From assembly GCA_963614215.1 (NCBI GenBank), contig CAVECB010000004.1, positions 27,694 to 91,693 of the forward strand: a stretch of DNA of 64,000 bases, read 5' to 3'. Of this stretch, positions 38,680 through 48,355 are shown one piece after another. This stretch comes from CAVAWX01 sp963614215. Lineage in GTDB: Bacteria > Actinomycetota > Coriobacteriia > Coriobacteriales > QAMH01. A model generated the notes under the pieces. The model was not told where the DNA came from and made no database searches. It saw only the letters and a list, made by a program, of their open reading frames with translations. The position numbers were made by a program, and so were the translations under genes. The stretch's first letter is position 1, and each line of letters begins with the position of its first letter.

Positions 38680-41618
38680 CTCGCCTTCTTCGCAGTCGTA
38701 TTCACGGTCTTTTTCTGCAAAACGAACATGTCCTCCGGTTTCGTATTCCAGTTCACGTGCTTCACCCTCGTCACGACCGCAGCTCTCCACGACCCGTCGT
38801 AGTGCTGCTTTTCCTTTGTGAAGGCCTTGTCCTTGTTCGTCGACTTCGAGACCTCGAAGGTGTCGAAGTACCAGTCGTTGTTGTCGTAGAAGAAGCGGTT
38901 GGTGTTGTCGAAGCGCTCCGAGCTGACGAGGTATTTCGCCGTCTTCAACCCGACCTCTTCAAGCTCGCCTTTCAATGTCTTGCCGTCGGCCAGCCTGGAG
39001 AGCATCGCGTTTACCTGCGCGGTGTTGAAATACCCGCTGTCCCAGGAGGTGGTCGCCACGTATTTCATCCAGTTGCCCACCTCTTTGTATTCGTAGCTGC
39101 GAAACGGCGAGGCGACGAACGTGTTTGTGGTGCCTTTCGCCCAACTGCCCGTGAAGTATATGAAGCCCTTGTCCCATTTGTCCTGCGTATCGCTGGCGCG
39201 CAGGCCCCGCGCCCAGGTGCCCGCCGTGTTGTTGTAGAGGACGAGAGGCCCGGTCCCGTCGCCGGTTGTTCTCAAGGCTGCGACCGTATCTCTGAGATCT
39301 TCGGCCTCCGCGATTTTTTTCGCCCTTTCCTGTGGGTCGTCGATGAACTCGTTTGCTTCGCTAATCATGTCTTGGAATTGGTAGTCGTTGTATCCGGAGT
39401 AGGCGCTGTACTTGCCCCAGCTGCCGCCCGAGCGGGCGCAGCTGAGGTCTATCTTGTGCCTTTCGTTGACGATGGCGTTCACCTCTTTGCTCTGTGCGTC
39501 CAGCTCGTCGAGATACGAGCGCTTGCTGCCCAGGTTGCCCGCCTTGCCCGCTTCGGCGGCTTCGGTTTGCGCGCCGTAGGCCAGCTGCAGAACCTGAGCC
39601 GCGTTGGTCCACACGTTCGCGAGCGAGCCTCTGAAGCTCTGGCGGTATTTGTAGGTCTGTATGCCCCAGTTGTACGAGAGCGCCATCATCTCGTCGTAGA
39701 CCGCGATCAGGTCGTGGCTGGTTGCCGAGTCCGCCTTGCAGATGATGGCGTAGAGCTCGCCCATGTTGGTGGCCAGCTCGTCGAGCGCGACCTTTTCCTT
39801 TACCGCGAAATCCGAGAGCTTTTGCGCGCGCTGCGATCCGTCTGTGTCCTTGCAGATGGCCTCCACCTCGTCTTTGAGCAGCGTGTATTGGGTGCGTATG
39901 CGCGCGGCGAGGCGCTCGGCGTCGGTGACGAGCGCGGCTTTTTGGCCAGCGCGCACCGTTGTGGAAAGCGCTTTCATCTCGTAGCCTAAGTCGGTCACCT
40001 GGTCGTGAATTTGGACGACCTCGGTGAAAATCTCGTTGTTGCTGATCTCGTAAAGCGAGGTGTTGTGGTTCGGGTCGGCCACGTTCGTGTAGAACTGCTT
40101 CCAGCCGTGCTCCGCCAGCGCCCAAAGCGCCTTCTTGCCCATGGCGACCGCGATGTTTTGCGGCATGAGGTCGTCGAGCAGGTCGCCGAGGAAGTCGCGC
40201 GATTCGTCGTTTGCCTCCACGAGCGCCGCAGCGTCTGCCAACTCGGCGTCGCGCCCCAGCACGTCGTGGATGCCGCTTGCGGAGAGGGCCACGGTGGCGC
40301 CTTCGGGCACGTCGCTTGTCTTTAACACGATGGAGTAGCCGCCGTCGTCGTTTGCGGAGACCGACGTGGGGGCTATCTCTTTGTCGTCGACCTCGACTTT
40401 CACGTTGGCGGCGGACAGCTCGCCTTGCGCGTCGCGCAGCTCGGCGGCAAAGGTCGTCGTAGCGGCTGCGTCGTCCGTGTAGTCGAAGTCGAGGGAGACC
40501 CAGGGCTTGGGCACGGCGATGGCGCAGGCCACGTCGCCTTGCGTTTCGTTGGCCTCGGCCTTTAAGGTGAGCGTCGCATCGTCGAGAGCCGATGCGTTGC
40601 CGCTTTCCGGCAGCGCAATCTCGACGGACAGCTCGCGCTCGTTTTTGAAGTCCACCTTCGACAGGGTGCAGCCGTCGGCGCCTTCCAAGGTGAAGCTGTC
40701 GGCGCCGATTGTGTTGCCCAAGACGAAGTCGCTTGCCACAAGCGCCGCGGTGAACTTCGCGCCGTCGAGCTTCGAGGTGGAGAAATCGACGTCTAGAGCG
40801 GGGTTTGCAAACACCGCGAAGACCTCGTAGCCTTGCGACGCGTCCCCGCCTTCGCCTGCATCCGATTCCGCGCTCGCGCCGTCGCCTTCTGTCTGCGCTC
40901 CTTCAGTCGTGTTCGCCGCCGTGTCGGCGCCGTCTTCGGCAGCTTCCTTTTCCTCGTAGGGCTTCAGGTCATCTTCGGAGGCGACATGACCGCTTTCTAT
41001 CTCGCCCAGCAACGCGGAGACCTCCTCGGGCGTGTCGGCCACGACCGCGTTCGTCTGCGCGCTCACGGCCTCCTCGTCTTTATTCACAATCTCGGCGTCT
41101 TCAGGCCATTGGACGCCCTTGTCGTTGTTCACCTCGTCAGCACTCATCATCTCGTCTTTGCTCACGCCAGTGCTGCTTTCCGTCCCGCCGCCTTCGCCCG
41201 TCTCCACGTCCGTCACGCAATCCGCCGCCAGCGCAACACCTGCAATCGAGGCGCCGTTGTTGGCCAGCTCCGCGGGGCGGCTTGCCTTCACGGACAGCGT
41301 CACGTCGTCTGTCCGCTCGACCGCATCGACCGTCCAGCCGTCGAGCGCAGCACCGAGCGTCACCTTGTTGGCGCCCACCTCTGAGGCAAGCTTGCCCTTT
41401 TCCAGAATGACCTTGAAAGCGACCTCGTCGACGTTGGAGGGGATGTAGGGCACGTCGACGTCGAGGAGGTCGGAGCCGTCGTCGAAGTTCTCCCAGCGAT
41501 AGGTCTCGCCGCTTGTCTGTGTCTGGCTCGTGCTCGCCTGCTGGCAGGCGGCAAGCGGGACGGAAAACGCGACGGCTAGGATGGCGGCAAGGACGGTCCG
41601 GAGGGTTTTCTCCCACAT
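38676..41618 (-). CDS. Large lipoprotein of unknown function
   Basis: A 980-residue lipoprotein with signal peptide and lipobox L-A-A-C at about residues 21-24. Residues ~35-430 look beta-rich with several Ig-like stretches and an acidic, Ala/Glu-rich segment (~200-260). Residues ~480-720 are predicted helical, with long amphipathic heptad-like runs (Q-I-H-D-Q-V-T-D-L-G-Y, A-A-R-I-R-T-Q-Y-T-L-L). The last ~200 residues are aromatic-rich (many W, Y and F). I do not recognise the family. ATG 41618 has AAAAGAGGTGCGC upstream. It is co-transcribed with the C11 protease downstream, which could process it. Confidence 0.75.
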   Translation of the reverse strand: MWEKTLRTVLAAILAVAFSVPLAACQQASTSQTQTSGETYRWENFDDGSDLLDVDVPYIPSNVDEVAFKVILEKGKLASEVGANKVTLGAALDGWTVDAVERTDDVTLSVKASRPAELANNGASIAGVALAADCVTDVETGEGGGTESSTGVSKDEMMSADEVNNDKGVQWPEDAEIVNKDEEAVSAQTNAVVADTPEEVSALLGEIESGHVASEDDLKPYEEKEAAEDGADTAANTTEGAQTEGDGASAESDAGEGGDASQGYEVFAVFANPALDVDFSTSKLDGAKFTAALVASDFVLGNTIGADSFTLEGADGCTLSKVDFKNERELSVEIALPESGNASALDDATLTLKAEANETQGDVACAIAVPKPWVSLDFDYTDDAAATTTFAAELRDAQGELSAANVKVEVDDKEIAPTSVSANDDGGYSIVLKTSDVPEGATVALSASGIHDVLGRDAELADAAALVEANDESRDFLGDLLDDLMPQNIAVAMGKKALWALAEHGWKQFYTNVADPNHNTSLYEISNNEIFTEVVQIHDQVTDLGYEMKALSTTVRAGQKAALVTDAERLAARIRTQYTLLKDEVEAICKDTDGSQRAQKLSDFAVKEKVALDELATNMGELYAIICKADSATSHDLIAVYDEMMALSYNWGIQTYKYRQSFRGSLANVWTNAAQVLQLAYGAQTEAAEAGKAGNLGSKRSYLDELDAQSKEVNAIVNERHKIDLSCARSGGSWGKYSAYSGYNDYQFQDMISEANEFIDDPQERAKKIAEAEDLRDTVAALRTTGDGTGPLVLYNNTAGTWARGLRASDTQDKWDKGFIYFTGSWAKGTTNTFVASPFRSYEYKEVGNWMKYVATTSWDSGYFNTAQVNAMLSRLADGKTLKGELEEVGLKTAKYLVSSERFDNTNRFFYDNNDWYFDTFEVSKSTNKDKAFTKEKQHYDGSWRAAVVTRVKHVNWNTKPEDMFVLQKKTVNTTAKKAS

Positions 41619-41890
41619 GGCGCACCTCTTTTCTACCGCGCGCCATACGCATCGCGCATGCGGCGCATGCGACAGGCGCGTGTCCGTGCCCGGGCAGGCT
41701 GCCCCATCCGGGCGCTCTTCAGATGAAGTGTAGCAAGCGCGCGGCCTGCCCCGTGCCCGCAAGCCGCTTTCATTCGATACACGGGCGCATCGGGCATGGC
41801 GCGTGGGAGTGGCACGCGAAGCGGGGCAGACGGGGCCTCGGCAAATGAAAAGCGAGCCGGGGAACTTCAGCCCCCGACCCGCGTCGGTTG

Positions 41891-41967
41891 TGGTAGCCCG
41901 TACCGGATTCGAACCGGTGATCTCCGCCTTGAGAGGGCGGTGTCCTAAACCGCTAGACGAACGGGCC
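41891..41967 (-). tRNA. tRNA-Glu (CTC anticodon)
   Basis: On the minus strand GGCCCGT pairs with ACGGGCT in the acceptor stem. The anticodon stem CCGCC/GGCGG encloses the loop CTCTCAA with anticodon CTC, and the T arm is ACCGG-TTCGAAT-CCGGT. The 3' CCA is encoded. Length is 77 bases. Confidence 0.95.
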
Positions 41968-41985
41968 GTGCTATGTAAGCGCCTT

Positions 41986-42059
41986 TGGCTGGGGTAGCAG
42001 GAGTCGAACCCGCACTGACAGAACCAGAATCTGCTGTCCTACCATTAGACGATACCCCA
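41986..42059 (-). tRNA. tRNA-Gln (CTG anticodon)
   Basis: On the minus strand TGGGGTA pairs with TACCCCA. The anticodon stem GCAGA/TCTGT encloses the loop TTCTGGT with anticodon CTG, and the T loop is TTCGACT. CCA is encoded. It lies 18 bases upstream of tRNA-Glu in the same direction, so the pair is probably one transcript. Confidence 0.95.
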
Positions 42060-42215
42060 GTGGGCGAAACGTGCGCTCCAATCGAGCAACCCCGCAATGG
42101 CGCGAGCAACTATATTAGGGATGAAGACCCTGCGCGTCAAGGGTGTTTTTCACGATTTTTCGGCGAGTTTCGCGGGGGCGCGGGTGCGGCGCATGCTCCG
42201 CGCGCGCGGGTGCGC

Positions 42216-42221
42216 TATCCT
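42216..42221 (+). promoter_or_regulatory. -10 box TATCCT for mfd, likely leaderless
   Basis: GCGCTATCCTTGG ends 8 bases before ATG 42232, and the same 13 bases occur in front of NDH-2. Transcription would begin within a few bases of the start codon, and no Shine-Dalgarno precedes it (GGCTTCATT). Confidence 0.5.
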
Positions 42222-42231
42222 TGGCTTCATT

Positions 42232-45200
42232 ATGTTGATAGACTCCCTTTCCTCGCATCTGCTGGCCGCGCCGTCGCTGCGGCCCATGCTCGACAAGCTC
42301 GCCGCCGGCGAAGACGCGGCGCTTGCCGTGGCCGGGTCTGTGCGCCCCTTTGCTGTGGCCTCGCTGTTTGCCCGCACGCCGCGCCCCATGGCCGTGGTGG
42401 TGAGCGGCGCCGAGGCCGCCGAGAAGTTCGCCCGCGACCTGGCCGCCTGGATAGGCATCTCGCGCGTGGTGCTCTTTCCCGAGCGCGCCGACATGCCCTG
42501 GTCGCCCACTGCCTGCGACCTGTCTGTCGTGGGCGCGCGCGCAAAGGCGCTGGGCCTGCTTGCGGCCGGCCGCTCCGTCGTCGTCGTGGCCTCTGCCCGC
42601 GCGCTTTTGCGCTATGTGGCTCCGCCCGAGACGCGCCTATTTGCCCCCATCTCCATTTCGTGCGAAAACGGCGCGGTGGACGGGCGGACCGGCGAGCTAC
42701 TCTCCTACGAGGGCCTGGCCGCCAGCCTTGTTGAACGCGGATACCGCCGCGCCGAGGCGGCAGATATGCCCGGGCTTTTTTCCGTGCACGGCGACACCGT
42801 CGACGTCTACGGCGCCGGCGACAGTTCTCCTGTGCGCATCGAGTTTTTCGGGGATGCGGTGGACGGCCTGCGCCGCACGGTCGCCTCGACGGGGCAGTCC
42901 ATACGCGCGCTCGACGACGTGGAGATATGGCCGGCCCGCGAGTTCTCCATTTCCAAGACAGGCCTTGCCCGCATGCGCCGCGAGCTTTCGAGCCGCGTCG
43001 CCATCGATTCGGACGTCGCCGCCGCCCTCGAGGCCTTCGAGGAGGGGCGTCCGGGCGCGGAGATGGAGCGCTACGTGCCCGCCCTCTACAGCAAGATGGC
43101 CTGCCCGCTGGCCTGCGCGCACCCGGATACACTCACCGTGCTGGTCGAGCCGCGCAGCCTCTTTGATGACGCCTCCCGCCGCCGCGACGAGATATCGGCG
43201 ATGGCCGAGGCCGCCAAGCTAAAGCCCGCCGAGGTCGAGCGCTCCTTCTCCAACCCGGCCAAACTCGATTTCGGTCCGGGGCAGCGCCTGACCCTGCTGT
43301 CGCTTATGCGCGCGGGTGGGCAGGTGGACGCGGAGCTGGCCGTGGTGCGCCCGAGCCTGCAGGGCAGCACCGACAAGCTGCTCTCCTGTCTGCGCGAACA
43401 TGTGGCCGCCTCCGACTTCACCCTCTTCACCGCCGCGGATCGCCGCGTGCGCGAGGATATGGAGCTGCTCTTCGGCGACGCGGGGCTGTCGTTTCGCGAA
43501 TGCATCGACAAGGACAAGGCAGCCCTCGAGACCGGCGTGCTAAACATCGGCGATGTCGACGTGGCGGCCGGCTTTCTCATCAATGATGCGCACCTGGCCG
43601 TCGTCTCCATCGACGACCTCTCCGGCCGCTCCGCCGCCCGCGGCGCCACTAGGCGTCGTGCCCGCCGCGTCGACATCACCGAGACGAGCTTTCCTTTTGC
43701 GCCGGGCGACTACGTGGTGCACGCGAGTCACGGCATAGCGCTCTTCACCGGCTTCGTGCGCCAGGAGGTGGCCGGCACCGAGCGCGACTACATGCTGCTG
43801 TCGTATGCGGAATCCGACAAGCTCTACGTGCCCGTCGAGCAGATAGATCGCATCACCCGCTACGTCGGCCCTGGTGGCGCGGCACCGCGCCTCACCCGCC
43901 TGCACACGGCAGATTGGACGCGCGCGACGGCCAAGGCGAGAAAAAGCGCGCGCAAGCTAGCCTTCGACCTTGTGGACCTCTACGCGCGGCGCTCCACGGC
44001 TAAGGGTTTCACCTATTCGAGCGACTCTACCTGGCAAGAGGAGATGGAGCGGCTCTTCCCCTACACCGAGACCCCCGACCAGCTCGCGGCCATCGCCGAC
44101 GTAAAGGCCGACATGGAAAGCGACCGCCCGATGGACCGCCTGATTTGCGGCGACGTGGGCTTCGGTAAAACGGAGGTGGCTCTGCGCGCCGCGTTCAAGG
44201 CAATTTCCGACGAGCGACAGGTGATGGTCTTGTGTCCGACGACCATCCTTGCCCAGCAGCACTACACCACCTTCTCCGAGCGCTTTTCCCCCTTCGGCGC
44301 GCGCGTCGAGGTCTTGAGTCGTTTTCGCAGCAAGGCGCAGCAGAAAGCGGCGCTTTGCGGTTTTGCGGACGGGACGGTGAGCGTGCTCGTAGGCACGCAT
44401 CGCCTGCTCTCGCGCGACGTCAACCCCAAGGAGCTGGGGCTGGTCATCATCGACGAGGAACAGCGTTTTGGGGTGGGGCACAAGGAGCAGTTGAAGAACC
44501 TGCGTGAGAGTGTGGACGTGCTGACGCTGTCGGCCACGCCCATCCCGCGCACTTTGCAGATGTCGCTGTCCGGCGTGCGCGACATGAGCCTCATCACCAC
44601 GCCGCCGCCGCAGCGCCTGCCGGTGAAGGTGCACGTGGGGGAGTGGGACGCTGACGTGGTGTCTTCGGCCATACGTCTTGAGATGGAGCGCGGCGGGCAG
44701 GCCTACTACGTGTCCAACCGCGTGAGGACCATCGACGACGCGGTGGCGCGTGTGACGCAGGCCGCCCCCGAGGCGCGCGTGGGTGTGGCGCATGGCCAGA
44801 TGAGTGCGGCGCAGGTCGAAGACGTGATGGAGCGGTTTTCTGCCGGCGAGATAGACGTGCTGGTGGCGACGACCATCGTGGAAAGTGGTCTGGACAACCC
44901 GCACACGAACACGCTCATCATCGAGGACTCGCAGCGCCTAGGCCTCGCACAGCTCTACCAGCTGAAAGGGCGCGTGGGGCGCAGCGAGCGCCAGGCCTTC
45001 GCGTACTTTCTCTTTCCGGCGACGCACCCCCTTTCCGACGAGGCGACTGCACGGCTGACCGCGGTGGGCGAGCTGACGGAGCTGGGCAGCGGGATGAAGG
45101 TGGCGATGCGCGATTTGGAGATACGCGGTGCGGGCAGCCTTTTGGGTGCCGAGCAAAGCGGGCAGATGAGCGCGGTGGGCTTCGATTTGTTCGCGAACAT

Positions 45201-45813
45201 GCTCTCCGAGGCCGTCGCGAGCGCGCGCAGCGGCGAGGAAGCGGATGCGGAGCGTGATGAAAGCGGGCGCAGCGGCAAGGCGCGCGGCAAGGCGGGTCGC
45301 AAGGGTGCGCGAGGTGAAGGCCGCAAGCCGGACGACGGCGCAGAAAAGGAGCTTTCGAGTGCCGATGTGTGCGTGGACCTGGCTGCCGATTTCTATCTGC
45401 CCGAGGAGTTTGTGGAGGCCGCCGACGAGCGCGTCGCGTGGTATCGGCGCCTGGCCGCGGCCGAAGACGAGGCACAGGTCGAGGAGCTGGCGGCGCGCCT
45501 GCGCGAGACTCACGGCGGCTTGCCGGTTCCGGCGGCGAACATGGTTGCCCGCGCGCGTGTCAAGGCGCGTGCCGCCTCCTGTGGCATCGAGCGCATCGTG
45601 CAGACGGGCGGCAAGCTGCGCATATCGCCTGTGAGCGCCGACTTTGCCGGCCGCGTCTCGCGCGACGTGGAGGCCAAGGCTACCCTCGACGGCATGCGCG
45701 CCATATGGTCGCCGCGCGAAAAGACCTACATCGTGCCCGTCGCATCCGGCGAGTCGGCCCTCGACATGGCAGACGCCGCCCTAGCCGCCCTCGCACAGGC
45801 CGCGCAGCGCTGA
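42232..45813 (+). CDS. mfd: Mfd, transcription-repair coupling factor
   Basis: An 1193-residue translocase. The order is UvrB-like N-terminal region, RNA polymerase interaction domain (S-F-P-F-A-P-G-D-Y-V-V-H near residue 485), then the RecG-like motor: Walker A G-D-V-G-F-G-K-T-E near 640, D-E-E-Q near 742, S-A-T-P-I-P-R-T motif III, and the R-G-V-G-R-S-E-R-type motif VI (G-R-V-G-R-S-E-R). Mfd frees stalled RNA polymerase at DNA lesions and recruits UvrA. A basic, Gly/Lys-rich insertion of about 45 residues (codons near 45230-45360) separates the motor from the C-terminal UvrA-binding domain and looks lineage-specific. ATG 42232 is chosen on motif order and the adjacent -10. Confidence 0.95.
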   Translation: MLIDSLSSHLLAAPSLRPMLDKLAAGEDAALAVAGSVRPFAVASLFARTPRPMAVVVSGAEAAEKFARDLAAWIGISRVVLFPERADMPWSPTACDLSVVGARAKALGLLAAGRSVVVVASARALLRYVAPPETRLFAPISISCENGAVDGRTGELLSYEGLAASLVERGYRRAEAADMPGLFSVHGDTVDVYGAGDSSPVRIEFFGDAVDGLRRTVASTGQSIRALDDVEIWPAREFSISKTGLARMRRELSSRVAIDSDVAAALEAFEEGRPGAEMERYVPALYSKMACPLACAHPDTLTVLVEPRSLFDDASRRRDEISAMAEAAKLKPAEVERSFSNPAKLDFGPGQRLTLLSLMRAGGQVDAELAVVRPSLQGSTDKLLSCLREHVAASDFTLFTAADRRVREDMELLFGDAGLSFRECIDKDKAALETGVLNIGDVDVAAGFLINDAHLAVVSIDDLSGRSAARGATRRRARRVDITETSFPFAPGDYVVHASHGIALFTGFVRQEVAGTERDYMLLSYAESDKLYVPVEQIDRITRYVGPGGAAPRLTRLHTADWTRATAKARKSARKLAFDLVDLYARRSTAKGFTYSSDSTWQEEMERLFPYTETPDQLAAIADVKADMESDRPMDRLICGDVGFGKTEVALRAAFKAISDERQVMVLCPTTILAQQHYTTFSERFSPFGARVEVLSRFRSKAQQKAALCGFADGTVSVLVGTHRLLSRDVNPKELGLVIIDEEQRFGVGHKEQLKNLRESVDVLTLSATPIPRTLQMSLSGVRDMSLITTPPPQRLPVKVHVGEWDADVVSSAIRLEMERGGQAYYVSNRVRTIDDAVARVTQAAPEARVGVAHGQMSAAQVEDVMERFSAGEIDVLVATTIVESGLDNPHTNTLIIEDSQRLGLAQLYQLKGRVGRSERQAFAYFLFPATHPLSDEATARLTAVGELTELGSGMKVAMRDLEIRGAGSLLGAEQSGQMSAVGFDLFANMLSEAVASARSGEEADAERDESGRSGKARGKAGRKGARGEGRKPDDGAEKELSSADVCVDLAADFYLPEEFVEAADERVAWYRRLAAAEDEAQVEELAARLRETHGGLPVPAANMVARARVKARAASCGIERIVQTGGKLRISPVSADFAGRVSRDVEAKATLDGMRAIWSPREKTYIVPVASGESALDMADAALAALAQAAQR

Positions 45814-45878
45814 CCTTCGCCGGGTCCGTTTCGCTTAAGCCCCGCGCACGCACGGCGCCCCCTTCGCGCCCCATGCGC

Positions 45879-45884
45879 TAGAAT
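45879..45884 (+). promoter_or_regulatory. -10 box TAGAAT for tig
   Basis: TGCGCTAGAATCG matches the extended -10 pattern seen at mfd, ndh, luxR1 and the aldolase operon. It gives a leader of about 40 bases to ATG 45930. Confidence 0.45.
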
Positions 45885-45929
45885 CGTGGCGTCTTGAAAA
45901 AAGGAGCACACCATGTCGAGGAGGCATGC

Positions 45930-47294
45930 ATGCAGATAACCGATATTTTCACTGAAAACGACGGCGACAAGCTCGAGACTGTCGTCGAGATGCACATGAC
46001 GGGCGCCGAGGTGGCGCCCTACATCGACGCTTGCTACGCCGAGCTGGCCAAAAACGACATCCCCGGCTTTCGTCCGGGCAAGGCGCCGCGCGAGGTGCTC
46101 GACCGTGGGATGGGCGGGCGCGACAAGGTAATGGCAAAGGTCGCGCACGACATCGTGGACGCCGAGGGACTTGCGGCCCTCGACATGGCCGACGTGGTCT
46201 TTTTGGGCGAGCCGGATTTCAACGTCACGACGCCGCCCGACGATAAAGAGGGCTTTTCTTTCACCGCAAGCGGGGCAATTGCGCCCAAGGCCACGCTTTC
46301 GTCGGCAGAGCCTGTCGCCATCGAGATGCCGCCTGAGGAAGTCACCGAGGCTGAGGTTGACGAGCGCATCGAGAATCTGCGCAGCTACTACTACGTCTAC
46401 GAAGACATCGACGACGCAGCTCACGAGCTGCGCGAGGGCGATTTTGCCTTGCTCACCATGACGATTGAGCAAGACGGCCGCGTGATGAACAATATTGCCG
46501 ACACCCAGCGCATGGTCGAGCTGGGAGGCGGCACAATGCCGGAAAGCTTCGATGCGCACCTTGTCGGCGCGCGCGCAGGCGACGAGCTGGACTTCGACTT
46601 CGACATCGAGATGGCCGACGAGGGGGCAGACAAGGGTGCCGCCGCGGCCGGCGCCGAGCAGGGAGATGCGCCTGCCACCGCGACGCTGCACGCGCATGTG
46701 CATGTGGACAAGATACGCCGCCGCCTCGTGCCAGACCTCGACGCGGAGTTCGCGGCCAGGTTTGGCGCCGCCGACGTTGCCGACCTGCGCCGCCAGACGA
46801 AAACCGAGATAGGCATGGAGAAGGCAAAAGAGCTCCCCGTCTTGAAAGAGCAACGCTGCCTAGCTGCGCTAATCGAGCGCCTCGAAGACGAAGTGCCGGC
46901 CTATTTTGCCGACCACATGCGCGCGGGCGTGCAGTTCGAGTTCATGCAAAGCCTCCAAGAGCAGCAGACCAACCTGCAGGACTTCATCTTGAACAACAAC
47001 ATCGACGGCGAGAAGCTAAAAGCGAGCTTTGCCGACGAGGCTATTTTTCGCGCGCGCCTCGACATGGCGCTTTCGGCGCTGTGGGACGCGAAGGGCTGGG
47101 AGCTGACTGATGCCGACATAGACGGCCAGCTCGCCGCCGGCGAGGCCGACCCCGCGCAGATTCGCGCGAGCTGGGAGGAGGCGCACCGCAGCGCGGAGCT
47201 GCGCCGCATGTGCCGCCAGAACAAGGCGACCGACTGGCTGGTGGAGACGGCGCAGGTCACGATTGTTGAGGGAGATGGTGAAGATGCCGCGTGA
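45930..47294 (+). CDS. tig: Trigger factor
   Basis: A 454-residue ribosome-associated chaperone and prolyl isomerase. The L23-docking signature G-F-R-P-G-K-A-P lies at residues 46-53. An FKBP-type domain (about 175-265, with D-F-A-L-L-T-M-T-I and P-E-S-F-D-A-H-L-V-G) contains a short Ala/Glu/Gly insertion, and the helical C-terminal domain follows. ATG 45930 has GAGGAGG a few bases upstream; TTG 45894 and the out-of-frame ATG 45913 are less fitting. This is the canonical copy; two divergent relatives lie at 32254-34396. Its end overlaps the small Cys gene by 11 bases. Confidence 0.92.
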   Translation: MQITDIFTENDGDKLETVVEMHMTGAEVAPYIDACYAELAKNDIPGFRPGKAPREVLDRGMGGRDKVMAKVAHDIVDAEGLAALDMADVVFLGEPDFNVTTPPDDKEGFSFTASGAIAPKATLSSAEPVAIEMPPEEVTEAEVDERIENLRSYYYVYEDIDDAAHELREGDFALLTMTIEQDGRVMNNIADTQRMVELGGGTMPESFDAHLVGARAGDELDFDFDIEMADEGADKGAAAAGAEQGDAPATATLHAHVHVDKIRRRLVPDLDAEFAARFGAADVADLRRQTKTEIGMEKAKELPVLKEQRCLAALIERLEDEVPAYFADHMRAGVQFEFMQSLQEQQTNLQDFILNNNIDGEKLKASFADEAIFRARLDMALSALWDAKGWELTDADIDGQLAAGEADPAQIRASWEEAHRSAELRRMCRQNKATDWLVETAQVTIVEGDGEDAA

Positions 47295-47508
47295 CACGAG
47301 CGTGATGGGCGAGGTCACCGAAGAGGACCTTTCGGGTTTTCCTCTAAAGGAGCTGAAGTGCCGCGCATGCAGCGGCTACGGCAATTGTGGATATCGCATG
47401 TATCGGTTGCACGAGGGCAAGCCCGTGGCCATATGCCAGATGCGTCGTAAAGAACTGGTGGCCGAGCGCGACGGCGCCGATGCGGCCGCCGACGCGGCAT
47501 CTGCCTGA
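47284..47508 (+). CDS. Small Cys-containing protein downstream of tig
   Basis: A 74-residue protein starting inside the last codons of tig, with GAGGGAGATGG upstream of ATG 47284. The core L-K-C-R-A-C-S-G-Y-G-N-C-G-Y-R-M-Y-R-L and V-A-I-C-Q-M-R-R-K-E-L contains four cysteines spaced as a possible metal site. The last ~15 residues are Ala/Asp low-complexity. I do not recognise a family. Codon bias and overlap with tig support a real, coupled gene. Confidence 0.6.
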   Translation: MPRDTSVMGEVTEEDLSGFPLKELKCRACSGYGNCGYRMYRLHEGKPVAICQMRRKELVAERDGADAAADAASA

Positions 47509-47602
47509 AGTTTGCAAGGCCGTCTTTTGCCGCCTGTGCGGTCGGGTTGCGATGTCGGGTCTGGAAATTCGCGCCCGTGCCCGTCTGCCCGCGCCCGTCC
47601 GC

Positions 47603-48205
47603 TTAAAGCTTCGTCGCGTCCGGGTTTGCCTGTATCTCGTCGTAGGAGATGGTCTGCTCGAGAAAGTAGCGTCTGAGTTTCTTGTACCAGGGCGCGTCCT
47701 TGTTCGGCTCGCCCTCCGAGACGCCCTTGTATTCTTCTTTGATGAGGATGGCCAGCACGGCGCACACGGCCATGCGCAGCTTCTCGATGTCGCGCACCTT
47801 CACCTCGAAGCAGTCCTGCCCGTTGAACTCGACGCGGCGCACGCGCACGTCCTTTTTGCCACTGTCCTCGTTTTCAAAGGAAAATGGCGGCTCGGACGGG
47901 GTGCCGTGAATCTGCCACAGCATGCCTTCCAGGAAATAGTGCTTGAAGATGGTGAAGGTGTGCAGCGTGTAGGTCCAGCGCTCGACGCGCACGGCGTAGG
48001 TCAGGCACTTGTGGTCGGGCTTGATGCAGGCCATCTCGGCGTCGAGGCGCGAGTACACGGCCACGCGATCTTTCTCTGTCGACCAGGGCTTTTCTTTGTT
48101 CAGACTCTTGACCGTCATGAAGCGGTCGCCGTCCTCGTACCAGCCGTCGAAATCGGCGTGGCGCGCGATGCAGTCGGCGGGGAAGTAGACCTTGTTGAAA
48201 ATCAC
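47603..48205 (-). CDS. Conserved-looking protein of unknown function
   Basis: A 200-residue soluble protein opening V-I-F-N-K-V-Y-F-P-A-D-C. It is rich in aromatic residues in the middle (R-W-T-Y-T-L-H-T-F-T-I-F-K-H-Y-F) and charged near the end (K-E-E-Y-K-G-V-S-E-G-E). No signal peptide or membrane helix. I do not recognise the family. GTG 48205 has CAAGGACATCCCC upstream; the long frame continuing to 49135 overlaps the PARG-like gene on the other strand and its N-terminal part is a shadow. It is divergent from the next gene. Confidence 0.65.
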   Translation of the reverse strand: MIFNKVYFPADCIARHADFDGWYEDGDRFMTVKSLNKEKPWSTEKDRVAVYSRLDAEMACIKPDHKCLTYAVRVERWTYTLHTFTIFKHYFLEGMLWQIHGTPSEPPFSFENEDSGKKDVRVRRVEFNGQDCFEVKVRDIEKLRMAVCAVLAILIKEEYKGVSEGEPNKDAPWYKKLRRYFLEQTISYDEIQANPDATKL

Positions 48206-48355
48206 GGGGATGTCCTTGCTGTTCGGGCGGCACTGTCGGGTGAAGTATAGCGCGGCTTTTGCGTGTTGTGCGCTCCATGTGCGCTTTCCGATGTGCGCGC
48301 GCGGGGTATCATGGGGCGGTTGAGGCATCCGGCACACGACGAGGAGGACGAAGGC

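Noticed and set aside
36631..38790. Clostripain-like protein starting at ATG 38790
   Set aside because: Would overlap the lipoprotein gene by 115 bases; the TTGA overlap with a binding site is more economical, though not proven.
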